64,000 bases of DNA from Pseudarthrobacter sp. IC2-21. Its GTDB lineage: Bacteria; Actinomycetota; Actinomycetes; Actinomycetales; Micrococcaceae. Under the pieces are notes generated by a model that made no database searches, was not told the DNA's origin, and worked only from the letters and a program-made list of their open reading frames with translations. The stretch spans positions 2,852,001-2,916,000 of the forward strand of contig NZ_CP139145.1 of assembly GCF_034048115.1 (NCBI RefSeq), in the 5' to 3' direction. This document shows positions 8,056-15,785 of this stretch, in pieces (position 1 is the stretch's first letter; each line of letters starts with the position of its first letter). The position numbers and the translations under genes were made by a program.

Positions 8056-8382
8056 TCAGGCGTCTTGGTTCTGCGGCGGCAGGGCGGCAATCATCGGGTG
8101 GTCCTTGCCCGTGTTGCCGATCTTCGCGGCCCCGCCGGGAGACCCGAGGTCATCGAAGAATTCGACGTTGGCCTTGTAGTAATCGGCCCATTCCTCGGGA
8201 GTGTCGTCCTCGTAGTAGATGGCCTCCACCGGACACACAGGCTCGCAGGCACCACAATCGACGCACTCATCGGGGTGGATGTACAGCGAACGCTCACCCT
8301 CGTAGATGCAGTCGACCGGGCACTCCTCAATACATGCCTTGTCTTTGACATCTACACACGGCTGCGCGATTACGTACGTCAC
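8056..8382 (-). CDS. fdxA: 7Fe (3Fe-4S/4Fe-4S) ferredoxin
   Basis: A 108-residue ferredoxin. The start is GTG 8382, giving MTYVIAQPCVDVKDKACIEECPVDC and so on. The first cluster motif is C-x6-C-x3-CP, lacking one Cys as in 3Fe-4S sites. The second is CVDCGACEPVCP, a complete 4Fe-4S ligand set. The C-terminal tail (~45 residues, ending IAALPPQNQDA) is typical of actinobacterial FdxA/FdxC, a soluble electron carrier. Downstream, dapC begins 14 bp after the stop. Upstream in-frame codons have no homology character, which supports the GTG start. Confidence 0.93.
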   Translation of the reverse strand: MTYVIAQPCVDVKDKACIEECPVDCIYEGERSLYIHPDECVDCGACEPVCPVEAIYYEDDTPEEWADYYKANVEFFDDLGSPGGAAKIGNTGKDHPMIAALPPQNQDA

Positions 8383-8517
8383 GTCCCTTGCCTCTCCACG
8401 TTGGTTCCGGCCACCGCCGGCACTTGAATCCGGTGCAATCTCCGGACTATTGACTACTGAGCTTATTATCTCCCGGCCGGTTCCCGCGAACCTAGCGGAC
8501 CGCCTTAGTATGAACTG

Positions 8518-8763
8518 GTGAGTCCCGCCCAGCCTACGCCCCAGGAATTCCTGGCCGCCGCCCTGCCCGGAACCAGGGTTGTGGTGCGGTACCGGATCGA
8601 GGGCGGCCTCACCGACGCCCTGGGGCACCTGGTGACCACGGACGACGGCGAGTGCACCGTCCGGACGCGGCAGGCCGACGTCGTGATCCCCCTGCACCTC
8701 GTGGTCGCCGCGAAAGCGGTCCCGCCCGCCCCTGAGCGGCGCGCGTCCCGCGCCCGCCACTGA
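8518..8763 (+). CDS. stand-alone SH3-like domain protein (Rv0428c N-terminal type)
   Basis: An 81-residue protein from a GTG start. The core GTRVVVRYRIEGGLTDALGHLV...ECTVRTRQADVVIPLHLVVAAKAVPP matches the SH3-like beta-barrel that usually precedes a GNAT acetyltransferase domain in actinobacteria (the Mycobacterium Rv0428c type). Here nothing follows the barrel except a basic tail, RRASRARH, so the domain stands alone. It is divergent from fdxA with 135 bp between starts. The acetyltransferase partner may be encoded elsewhere or lost. The role is unknown; the domain assignment is from memory of the family. Confidence 0.7.
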   Translation: MSPAQPTPQEFLAAALPGTRVVVRYRIEGGLTDALGHLVTTDDGECTVRTRQADVVIPLHLVVAAKAVPPAPERRASRARH

Positions 8764-8805
8764 CTTCCGGCATTCACTCCCCGGACCGGCATCCGGGCAA
8801 AAGAA

Positions 8806-8852
8806 AAGCTGCCGGTACGACGGCGGTTTCCCGCCTGCCGTACCGGCAGCTT
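8806..8852. terminator. bidirectional hairpin terminator
   Basis: AAGCTGCCGGTACG (8806-8819) and CGTACCGGCAGCTT (8839-8852) are perfect inverted 14-mers. They sit between the convergent SH3-protein gene and typA, with A-rich sequence on the left (good for typA) and weaker T content on the right. Confidence 0.8.
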
Positions 8853-8864
8853 CAACAAACTCGG

Positions 8865-10793
8865 TTAGGACTTGGCGCGCGCGCGGCTGGCCTTGGCGCG
8901 TTCGTTGGCGTCCAGGATGAGCTTCCGGATACGGATGGAGTCCGGGGTCACCTCAACGCACTCGTCTTCGCGGGCGAATTCGAGGGACTCTTCGAGGGTC
9001 AGGTTGCGCGGCGGGGTCATGTTCTCGAAGGTGTCCGAGGACGCAGCACGCATGTTGGTGAGCTGCTTTTCCCTGGTGATGTTCACGTCCATGTCATCGG
9101 CGCGTGAGTTTTCGCCAACAATCATGCCTTCGTAGACCTCGGAGGTGGGCTGCACGAAGAATGACATGCGTTCCTGGAGCTTGATCATCGCGAACGGGGT
9201 AACCACGCCAGAGCGGTCAGCCACGATCGAACCGTTGGTGCGGTACTCGATGGGGCCGGCCCACGGCTCGTAGCCCTCGGCGATGGAGGAAGCAATGCCG
9301 GCACCGCGGGTGTCGGTGAGGAATTTGGTGCGGAAGCCGATCAGGCCACGGGCCGGAACGATGAACTCCATGCGGCACCAGCCGGTGCCGTGGTTGGCCA
9401 TGTTGGTCATGCGGCCCTTGCGGGCTGCCATCAGCTGGGTGACGGCACCGAGGTACTCTTCCGGTACGTCAATGGTCATGTGTTCCATCGGCTCGTGGAT
9501 CTTGCCGTCGACGGTCTTCGTGACAACCTGCGGCTTGCCGACGGTCAGTTCGAAGCCTTCACGGCGCATCTGCTCAACCAGGATGGCAAGCGCGAGCTCG
9601 CCACGGCCCTGGACTTCCCAGGCGTCCGGGCGCTCGGTGGGGAGAACCTTGAGGGAGACGTTACCGATCAGTTCCTTGTCGAGGCGGTCCTTGACCTGGC
9701 GGGCGGTGACCTTGGCGCCCTTGACCCGGCCAGCCAGGGGCGAGGTGTTGATACCGATGGTCATCGAGATGGCCGGGTCGTCAACGGTGATCAGCGGCAG
9801 CGGCTGCGGGTTGTCGACGTCGGTCAGGGTCTCACCGATGGTGATTTCCTCGATACCGGCGACGGCGACGATTTCGCCCGGGCCCGCGGACTCAGCCGGA
9901 ACGCGGTCCAGTGCCTTGGTAGCCAACAGTTCGGTGATTTTAACGTTCTTGAGCTCGCCGTTGGCGCGGGCCCAGGCAACGGTCTGGCCCTTGCGCAGTG
10001 TTCCGTTGTAGATGCGGAGCAGGGCGAGGCGGCCCAGGAACGGGGAGGCGTCAAGGTTGGTCACGTGTGCCTGGAGCACGCCATTAGGGTTGTACGTCGG
10101 TGCCGGGATGTGCTCGATGATGGCCTTGAACAGCGGCTCCAGGTTCTCGCTGTCCGGGGCGGAGCCGTCGGCGGGCTGCACGAGGGAGGCGCGGCCTACC
10201 TTGGCGGCTGCGTAGACAACGGGGACGTTAAGGATCTTGTCGAGGTCCAGGTCCGGAACTTCATCCGCAAGGTCAGAGGCGAGGCCCAGGAGGAGGTCCA
10301 TGGACTCGTGGACGACTTCCTCGATGCGGGAGTCGGGGCGGTCCGTTTTGTTGACGAGCAGGATGACCGGAAGGTGCGCGGCCAGGGCCTTGCGGAGCAC
10401 GAAACGGGTCTGGGGCAGCGGGCCCTCGGACGCGTCAACCAGGAGGACAACGCCGTCCACCATGGACAGGCCGCGCTCCACCTCGCCGCCGAAGTCGGCG
10501 TGGCCGGGGGTGTCGATCACGTTGATGGTGATGGTTTCACCATTGGAGGACGGTCCGTTGTAGGCCACCGTGGTGTTCTTGGCGAGGATGGTGATGCCCT
10601 TTTCGCGTTCCAGGTCACCGGAGTCCATCACACGGTCTTCGAGGTGGTTGTGTTCGGCAAAGGAGTTGGTCTGCTTGAGCATGGCATCGACCAGTGTGGT
10701 CTTGCCGTGGTCAACGTGGGCCACGATCGCGACGTTACGCAGGTCACTGCGTGATGCAGTGGCTACCGCAGTGTTGGTGGTGGTTTCAGACAT
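8865..10793 (-). CDS. typA: translational GTPase TypA/BipA
   Basis: A 642-residue ribosome-associated GTPase of the EF-G-like family that helps 50S subunit assembly and stress adaptation. G motifs are intact: AHVDHGKTT (G1), DTPGHADFGGE (G3) and VNKTDRPDSR (G4). The domain order is GTPase, EF-Tu domain 2 (~210-310), two alpha/beta domains, and the BipA-specific C-terminal domain with SFFVQPTSEVYEGMIVGEN. The TPPRNLTLEESLEFAREDECVEVTP segment near the end is family-specific. A 265-bp region upstream separates it from the divergent SGNH gene. It is a complete, ordinary gene. Confidence 0.96.
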   Translation of the reverse strand: MSETTTNTAVATASRSDLRNVAIVAHVDHGKTTLVDAMLKQTNSFAEHNHLEDRVMDSGDLEREKGITILAKNTTVAYNGPSSNGETITINVIDTPGHADFGGEVERGLSMVDGVVLLVDASEGPLPQTRFVLRKALAAHLPVILLVNKTDRPDSRIEEVVHESMDLLLGLASDLADEVPDLDLDKILNVPVVYAAAKVGRASLVQPADGSAPDSENLEPLFKAIIEHIPAPTYNPNGVLQAHVTNLDASPFLGRLALLRIYNGTLRKGQTVAWARANGELKNVKITELLATKALDRVPAESAGPGEIVAVAGIEEITIGETLTDVDNPQPLPLITVDDPAISMTIGINTSPLAGRVKGAKVTARQVKDRLDKELIGNVSLKVLPTERPDAWEVQGRGELALAILVEQMRREGFELTVGKPQVVTKTVDGKIHEPMEHMTIDVPEEYLGAVTQLMAARKGRMTNMANHGTGWCRMEFIVPARGLIGFRTKFLTDTRGAGIASSIAEGYEPWAGPIEYRTNGSIVADRSGVVTPFAMIKLQERMSFFVQPTSEVYEGMIVGENSRADDMDVNITREKQLTNMRAASSDTFENMTPPRNLTLEESLEFAREDECVEVTPDSIRIRKLILDANERAKASRARAKS

Positions 10794-11058
10794 GCGTTAT
10801 TGCTCGATTCAGTGTGAGTCAGCTGTTGTTTCGCCGCATTTCCAACCGGAGTCCACGACGGATTGGCCCATTAACACAGGGCGCCTTCCATTATTCTAAA
10901 CGCTGCAGCCTAAGGCGCCTAAAAATCGACCAAGGGCCCAATACCGGTGGACCGGGGTGATCTCTACCAGCCACCGTCTGACAGTGCTCAAAGTCACTGG
11001 ATTTTTGTGACTTGATGCCCCATTATTGCTGTGATACTTCAAGCCCGGAGAACCACTG

Positions 11059-12000
11059 ATGCCTCAAGCCTCGGCTCTGACCCGCTTAGTCGCATCGGGA
11101 ATCGCTGCCGGCGTCCTCCTCTGCAGCTGCGGGCAGCCACCTTCACCCCCCACTTCCTCCGCTGTGTCCACGGTACCGGCTCCGACGGCAACCGCCGGTG
11201 GGCCCATCGCGGCCGGCGGGCCTGTCGCCGCCGGCGGGCCTGTCGCCGCCGGCGGGCCTGTCGCCGCCGCGAAGGCGCCTGCCCCCGCCGGGGCTGCTCT
11301 TGCCGCAGGGCCCGGCGCCGCCGGCGGTGCCGCCAGTGGATACATTCCACGCGGGGCTGATCCGGAAGCGCTTCCGCCCGGTACGGTAATCCGCAATCCT
11401 GCCAGCGGGCGCGACGAAGTTGCTGTCCCGGACCTGAGGCACACCGCCCTCCTCATCGGTGACTCACAATCCGAACCCGCCGACGGCTGGCCCCGGCTTG
11501 GCCTGGCCGCTGTTGGCTACAAGGTCCACTTTTGCGGCCTGGGCGGAACCGGCTTTGTGGCTGCCAATGGCAAGACGGGCAACTACATTGATGCCCTGGA
11601 GCGGGGCGACTGGAAGCTGCCTTATGGAACCCCGGCCCTGGTTGTCATCCAGGGGGGCGGCAATGATGCAGCCCGTGGCGCTACCGACGCGCAGATCGTG
11701 GCCAATGCGGACCGCCTGATCGGCGCCCTCAAGAACCGGTATCCGGGCACCCGGCTCGCGATGATCGGCACTTTGGCCCGCGGATCGAACTACGGGGGCG
11801 GGCGCAGGACACAGATAGATGCGCTCCTGGGGGCGCTGGCAGCCAGACACGGCCTACCGTTTGTGAGCGTGGGTGACTGGCTGACCAAGTACAACCTCAC
11901 GAAGGACCTGGCGGATGCCGTGCACATGAACGCCCCCGGCCGAAAGACGCTGGGCACGCTGCTCGGCGACAAGCTTCGGAAACTCAACCTCCAGCTGTAG
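11059..12000 (+). CDS. secreted SGNH/GDSL-type hydrolase lipoprotein with Gly-Pro-Val-Ala repeats
   Basis: A 313-residue exported protein. The N-terminus (MPQASALTRLVASGIAAGVLLCSCG) looks like a lipoprotein signal with the modified Cys probably in LCSC. Residues ~30-100 are low-complexity Pro/Ala/Gly, including four GGPVAA-type units, and likely act as a wall-spanning linker. The catalytic domain has block I LLIGDSQSEPADGW (Ser), the GGGND block III and the C-terminal DAVHMNAPG with the Asp-x-x-His pair. This predicts an extracellular esterase or deacetylase on wall or exopolysaccharide; the substrate is unknown. GGAGAA precedes the ATG. Confidence 0.82.
   Translation: MPQASALTRLVASGIAAGVLLCSCGQPPSPPTSSAVSTVPAPTATAGGPIAAGGPVAAGGPVAAGGPVAAAKAPAPAGAALAAGPGAAGGAASGYIPRGADPEALPPGTVIRNPASGRDEVAVPDLRHTALLIGDSQSEPADGWPRLGLAAVGYKVHFCGLGGTGFVAANGKTGNYIDALERGDWKLPYGTPALVVIQGGGNDAARGATDAQIVANADRLIGALKNRYPGTRLAMIGTLARGSNYGGGRRTQIDALLGALAARHGLPFVSVGDWLTKYNLTKDLADAVHMNAPGRKTLGTLLGDKLRKLNLQL
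11197..11268 (+). repeat. 18-bp tandem repeat inside the SGNH gene
   Basis: Three identical units of GGCGGGCCTGTCGCCGCC (11215-11268) follow one degenerate copy (11197-11214). Each encodes the six residues GGPVAA in frame. Copy number may vary between strains and change linker length. Confidence 0.85.
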
Positions 12001-12007
12001 GCGTTAA

Positions 12008-12047
12008 AAGCAGGAGCCGGCGTCCTTCCGGACACCGGCTCCTGCTT
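12008..12047. terminator. bidirectional hairpin terminator
   Basis: AAGCAGGAGCCGG pairs with CCGGCTCCTGCTT, and inner GTCC/GGAC closes the stem around a TTCC loop. It lies between the convergent SGNH gene and the ABC ATPase gene. Confidence 0.82.
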
Positions 12048-12078
12048 GCGTGGCTGCTGCCGTTTAGGCCACTGTCCT

Positions 12079-13800
12079 TTAGGCCACTTCCGGCGGAAGC
12101 ATCAGCTTCGCACCGGGAATGGCGTTGAGCAGTGCCTTGGTGTAATCCTGCTGGGGCGATTCGAAGACGTCATCCGTGGAACCCGTTTCCACCAGCTTCC
12201 CCTTCTCCATCACGCACACGTGGTCAGCTATCTGCCGGACCACTGCGAGGTCGTGGGTAATGAAGAGATAGGTGAGCCCCAGGTTGGCCTGCAGGTCGGC
12301 CAGGAGGTTCAGTACCTGGGCCTGGACCAGAACGTCCAAAGCCGACACGGCTTCGTCGCAAATGATTACTTCCGGGTCCAGGGCGAGGGCCCGGGCGATG
12401 GCAATGCGCTGGCGCTGCCCCCCGGAGAGCTCGTTCGGGTACCGCTGCATGGTCGACTGCGGCAACGCCACCTGGTCCAGGAGTTCGCGGACCTTTTTTT
12501 CACGGCTCGCGGCGTCCCCTATCTTGTGTACCCGGAGCGGCTCCTCGATGGTCCTGAAGATGTTGTACATCGGGTCCAGCGAACCGTAGGGGTCCTGGAA
12601 AATCGGCTGCACGCGGCGGCGGAACTTGAACAGTTCCTTTGCCTTGAGCAAGGAGGTGTCCACGCCGTCGAAGAGGATCCTGCCCTCGGTGGGCTTTTCC
12701 AGCTGCAGGACCATTCTGGCCACTGTGGACTTGCCTGAGCCGGACTCCCCCACAATTGCAGTGGTGGTTCCCCGCTTCACGTCGAAGCTCACGCCGTCCA
12801 CGGCGGCGAAGTCCGTGGACTTCCCCAGGCCGCTGCGGAGTTTGTAGACCCTGCGCAGGTCCTGGATCTGCAGGACGTTGTCCGCGGCCACTGCCTCAGC
12901 GGCGGACGCCAGCAGGTCTGACGCCTGCACACCCTGCTCCTTGGCGACCTGGATGCGCCGGCTTGCCAAGGAAGGGGCGGATTCGACCAGGCGCTTGGTG
13001 TAGGGGTGCTGCGGGTTGCGGAGCAGCTCCAGTGAGGGACCTGCCTCCACAACCTGTCCCCGGTACATCACCACCACCTTGTCGGCCCGCTCGGCGGCCA
13101 GTCCCAAATCGTGCGTGATAAGCAGGACGGCCGTGCCGAGCTCGGACGTCATGGTTTCCAGGTGGTCCAGGATCTGCCGCTGGACAGTGACGTCCAGGGC
13201 AGACGTGGGCTCATCCGCTATCAGCAGTCGTGGCTGACAGGACAATCCGATGGCGATCAGCGCACGCTGGCGCATGCCGCCGGAGAACTCGTGCGGGTAC
13301 TGGTTGGCCCGGCGGTGGGCGTCCGGCAGGCCCGCCTCGGACAGCACCTTGGCGATATCATCCGGGCCGCTGGGCCGCCCGTTGGCCCTCAGGGTTTCCT
13401 TGACCTGGTAGCCGATCTTCCAGACCGGGTTCAGGTTGGACATGGGGTCCTGCGGGACCATGCCGATCGTATTGCCGCGCAGTTCGATCATCCGCTTTTC
13501 GGAGGCATGCGCAATGTCCTCCCCGTCAAGGAGGATTTGCCCGCCGGACACCACACCGTTGGTGGGCAGGAGGCCGATGGCGGCCAGCGCCGTCGTGGAT
13601 TTACCGGAGCCTGATTCGCCCACGATGGCCACGGTCTCACCGGGCATGATGGTCAGGTGCGCGTTGCGGACCGCCTGGACGTCACCGCCGCCGGTCTTGA
13701 ACGTAATGGCCAGGTCGCGGATTTCCAGCAACGGCTTTACGCCGGTGGGGACGGCCTCGTCGATGTTGATTTCTGGAGTAAGCATCTCTTTGTCTCTCAT
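12079..13800 (-). CDS. peptide ABC transporter, fused double ATP-binding protein (DppD-DppF type)
   Basis: A 573-residue fusion of two oligopeptide-type ATPases. Half one (~10-260) has Walker A GESGSGKSTTAL, signature FSGGMRQRALIAIGL and Walker B LLIADEPTSALD. Half two (~310-560) has GESGSGKSTVARM, LSGGQRQRIAIARALA and VIICDEAVSALD. Each half keeps a switch His (LLITHDLGL, LFITHDLAV). The oligopeptide-specific ends (NPQHPYTKRLVES, SPQQDYTKALLNAIP) are present twice. The start overlaps the permease stop by 4 bp (ATGA), so translation is coupled. The whole transporter is thus one ATPase polypeptide and two permeases. The probable substrate is peptides or a related nutrient. Confidence 0.92.
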   Translation of the reverse strand: MRDKEMLTPEINIDEAVPTGVKPLLEIRDLAITFKTGGGDVQAVRNAHLTIMPGETVAIVGESGSGKSTTALAAIGLLPTNGVVSGGQILLDGEDIAHASEKRMIELRGNTIGMVPQDPMSNLNPVWKIGYQVKETLRANGRPSGPDDIAKVLSEAGLPDAHRRANQYPHEFSGGMRQRALIAIGLSCQPRLLIADEPTSALDVTVQRQILDHLETMTSELGTAVLLITHDLGLAAERADKVVVMYRGQVVEAGPSLELLRNPQHPYTKRLVESAPSLASRRIQVAKEQGVQASDLLASAAEAVAADNVLQIQDLRRVYKLRSGLGKSTDFAAVDGVSFDVKRGTTTAIVGESGSGKSTVARMVLQLEKPTEGRILFDGVDTSLLKAKELFKFRRRVQPIFQDPYGSLDPMYNIFRTIEEPLRVHKIGDAASREKKVRELLDQVALPQSTMQRYPNELSGGQRQRIAIARALALDPEVIICDEAVSALDVLVQAQVLNLLADLQANLGLTYLFITHDLAVVRQIADHVCVMEKGKLVETGSTDDVFESPQQDYTKALLNAIPGAKLMLPPEVA

Positions 13801-14741
13801 CGCTGACGGCTCTTCGGATCAAGCGCATCCCGGACGGCATCTCCGAGCATGATGAAGCTCAACACGGTAATGGACAGGGCCGCTGCCGGGTAGAGCATGA
13901 TCTGCGGATGGGTGCGGATGGATGCCTGGGCCCCCGCAATGTCATTGCCCCAGGACATGATGCCCTGCGGGAGGCCGATGCCCAGGAAGGACAGGGTGGC
14001 TTCGGCCACAATGAAAACGCCCAGTTCCAGGGTGGCCAGGACAATGATCGGTGCCAGCGCGTTCGGCAGGACGTGCCGGACCAGGGCGCCGAACCTTGAA
14101 ACGCCCAACGAGCGGGCCGCGGTCACGAAGTCCGCGTTGCGCACCTCGATCACGGCTCCGCGGGTGATGCGTGCCATTTGTGGCCACGCCAGCAGGGAGA
14201 TCACAAACACCACCGTCCAGACGCTCCGGTTTTCCCTGAACAGCGGGAGCTGGGTGATGACCAGGGCACCCAGGATCAGGGGAAGCGCGAAGAAGATGTC
14301 CCCGAGGCGGGCCAGGACTGCGTCAACCCAGCCGCCGTAGTAGCCGGCGATCGCACCGATGGTTACACCGATGACAAGGACGCACAAGACGGAAAGCACA
14401 CCCACCGAGAGGGAGGCCTGGGTGCCGTGGATGACGCGGGAGTAGATGTCACAGCCCTGGAAGGTGAAGCCGAACGGGTGGCCCGCAGTGGGACCGCCTT
14501 CCGAGTTCGCCAGTTCGCAACCGTCGTTTGGCGCAACGGAGGAGAAGAGTCCGGGGAACAGCGCCACGACCACCAGTGCCAGGATCAGGAGCGAGGAGAT
14601 GATGAACAACGGCCGGCGGCGGAGTTTGCGCCATGCGTCCGACCACAGGCTCAGCGGTGCCTGGTCGGTTTTGACGGCGTCCGTTGCAAGCAGCGGCGTC
14701 TCGTCGATGGGCGCCACAAAGTGGCTGTTATTACTGGTCAT
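13797..14741 (-). CDS. peptide ABC transporter permease, DppC/OppC type
   Basis: A 314-residue inner-membrane permease. The N-terminal cytosolic part (SLWSDAWRKLRRRPLFIISS) leads into TM1. The EAA-loop region ARSLGVSRFGALVRHVLPNALAPIIV contacts the ATPase. The final TMs contain FLGIGLPQGIMSWGNDIAGAQ and the DALDPKSRQR tail, both diagnostic of the DppC family. The start lies inside the end of the dppB-like gene (11-bp overlap) and the stop overlaps the ATPase start, so the operon is translationally coupled. Confidence 0.93.
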   Translation of the reverse strand: MTSNNSHFVAPIDETPLLATDAVKTDQAPLSLWSDAWRKLRRRPLFIISSLLILALVVVALFPGLFSSVAPNDGCELANSEGGPTAGHPFGFTFQGCDIYSRVIHGTQASLSVGVLSVLCVLVIGVTIGAIAGYYGGWVDAVLARLGDIFFALPLILGALVITQLPLFRENRSVWTVVFVISLLAWPQMARITRGAVIEVRNADFVTAARSLGVSRFGALVRHVLPNALAPIIVLATLELGVFIVAEATLSFLGIGLPQGIMSWGNDIAGAQASIRTHPQIMLYPAAALSITVLSFIMLGDAVRDALDPKSRQR

Positions 14742-15660
14742 AACGGATCCTCGGGTCTAGCCAGGCATACAGGAGATCAACGAGCAGGTTGGCCACCACA
14801 AAGACCAGCACCAGGACGCTGACGATGGAGACGATGGTTGGCCCTTCGCTGCGCAGTACGGCTTGATAGAGCTTGTTGCCCACACCGGGGACGTTGAAGA
14901 TGCCCTCCGTCACGATGGCACCGCCCATCAGGCCGCCGAGGTTGGCGCCGAGGTAGGTCACCACCGGTATCAAGGAGTTGCGCAGGATGTGGGCAATCAC
15001 AACCCGCGGCCGGGACAGGCCCTTTGCGGTGGCTGTCCGGACGTAGTCGGCGTTCATGTTTTCGCTGACCGAGGCGCGGGTCAGGCGGAGCACGTAGGCA
15101 AATGACACCAGGCCCAGGACCACCGCGGGGAGCAGCAGGCTGCCCCAGTCCGCGTTGGCGCCGACCGTGGGTTTGGCCCAGCCGAGCTGGACACCGAAAA
15201 CCAGTTGGAAGACAAAGCCGAGGACAAAGGTGGGCACAGCGATGACGACGAGGGAAGCCACCAGGACGGTGGAGTCGAACCAGCCGCCGCGGCGGAGGCC
15301 GGCGAAAACACCGAAGGCAACGCCGAAGATGGCCTGGATGGCAAGCGCCTCGACGGCGAGCATGGCCGTCACGGGAAAGACCCGTGCCAGGCTCGCCGCA
15401 ATGGGCTGACCGGTGAAGTCATTACCCAGGTTGAAGGTGAAAAGGTTCTTCAGGAACAGGCCGTACTGGACCCAGAAGGGCTGGTCGAGGTGGTACTGGC
15501 TGCGGAGGGTATCAATGACGGCCTGCGGGGGCTGGCGGTCACCGAAGAGCGCGGCGATGGGGTCGCCGGGAAGGGCGAAGACCATGTAGTAGACCAGGAG
15601 CGTGGTGCCGATAAAGACGGGGATCACTTGGAGGAGCCGACGCAGAATAAAGCGGACCAC
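14731..15660 (-). CDS. peptide ABC transporter permease, DppB/OppB type
   Basis: A 309-residue permease. The N-terminus MVRFILRRLLQVIPVFIGTTLLVYYMVFALPGDP is the classic DppB start (TM1 and the first periplasmic loop). The EAA motif lies in TATAKGLSRPRVVIAHILRNSLIPVVTYLG, and the end YAWLDPRIRYDQ is typical. It overlaps the dppC-like gene. It follows the substrate-binding protein gene by 125 bp containing a strong hairpin, so it is probably expressed at a lower level than the binding protein. Confidence 0.93.
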   Translation of the reverse strand: MVRFILRRLLQVIPVFIGTTLLVYYMVFALPGDPIAALFGDRQPPQAVIDTLRSQYHLDQPFWVQYGLFLKNLFTFNLGNDFTGQPIAASLARVFPVTAMLAVEALAIQAIFGVAFGVFAGLRRGGWFDSTVLVASLVVIAVPTFVLGFVFQLVFGVQLGWAKPTVGANADWGSLLLPAVVLGLVSFAYVLRLTRASVSENMNADYVRTATAKGLSRPRVVIAHILRNSLIPVVTYLGANLGGLMGGAIVTEGIFNVPGVGNKLYQAVLRSEGPTIVSIVSVLVLVFVVANLLVDLLYAWLDPRIRYDQ

Positions 15661-15724
15661 CGGATCACCAGCCTTCGGGGAAAGAAGTGGGGGGTTTCAT
15701 GTGTGCCTTCCTGCCGTACAGGAC

Positions 15725-15756
15725 AATGGGGGCCCGGCTGATGCCGGACCCCCATT
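15725..15756 (-). terminator. attenuator-like hairpin between binding protein and permease genes
   Basis: AATGGGGGCCCGGC (15725-15738) pairs with GCCGGACCCCCATT (15743-15756) with one mismatch and a TGAT loop. It follows the binding-protein stop at 15786 and precedes the permease start at 15660. Partial termination or mRNA protection here would explain high binding-protein to permease ratios. Confidence 0.7.
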
Positions 15757-15785
15757 TGCCTGACGGCAAGTTTAGATCCTGGAGA

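Noticed and set aside
9390..10754. Long plus-strand frame across typA
   Set aside because: It is the mirror of the TypA reading frame in high-GC DNA, with no family features.
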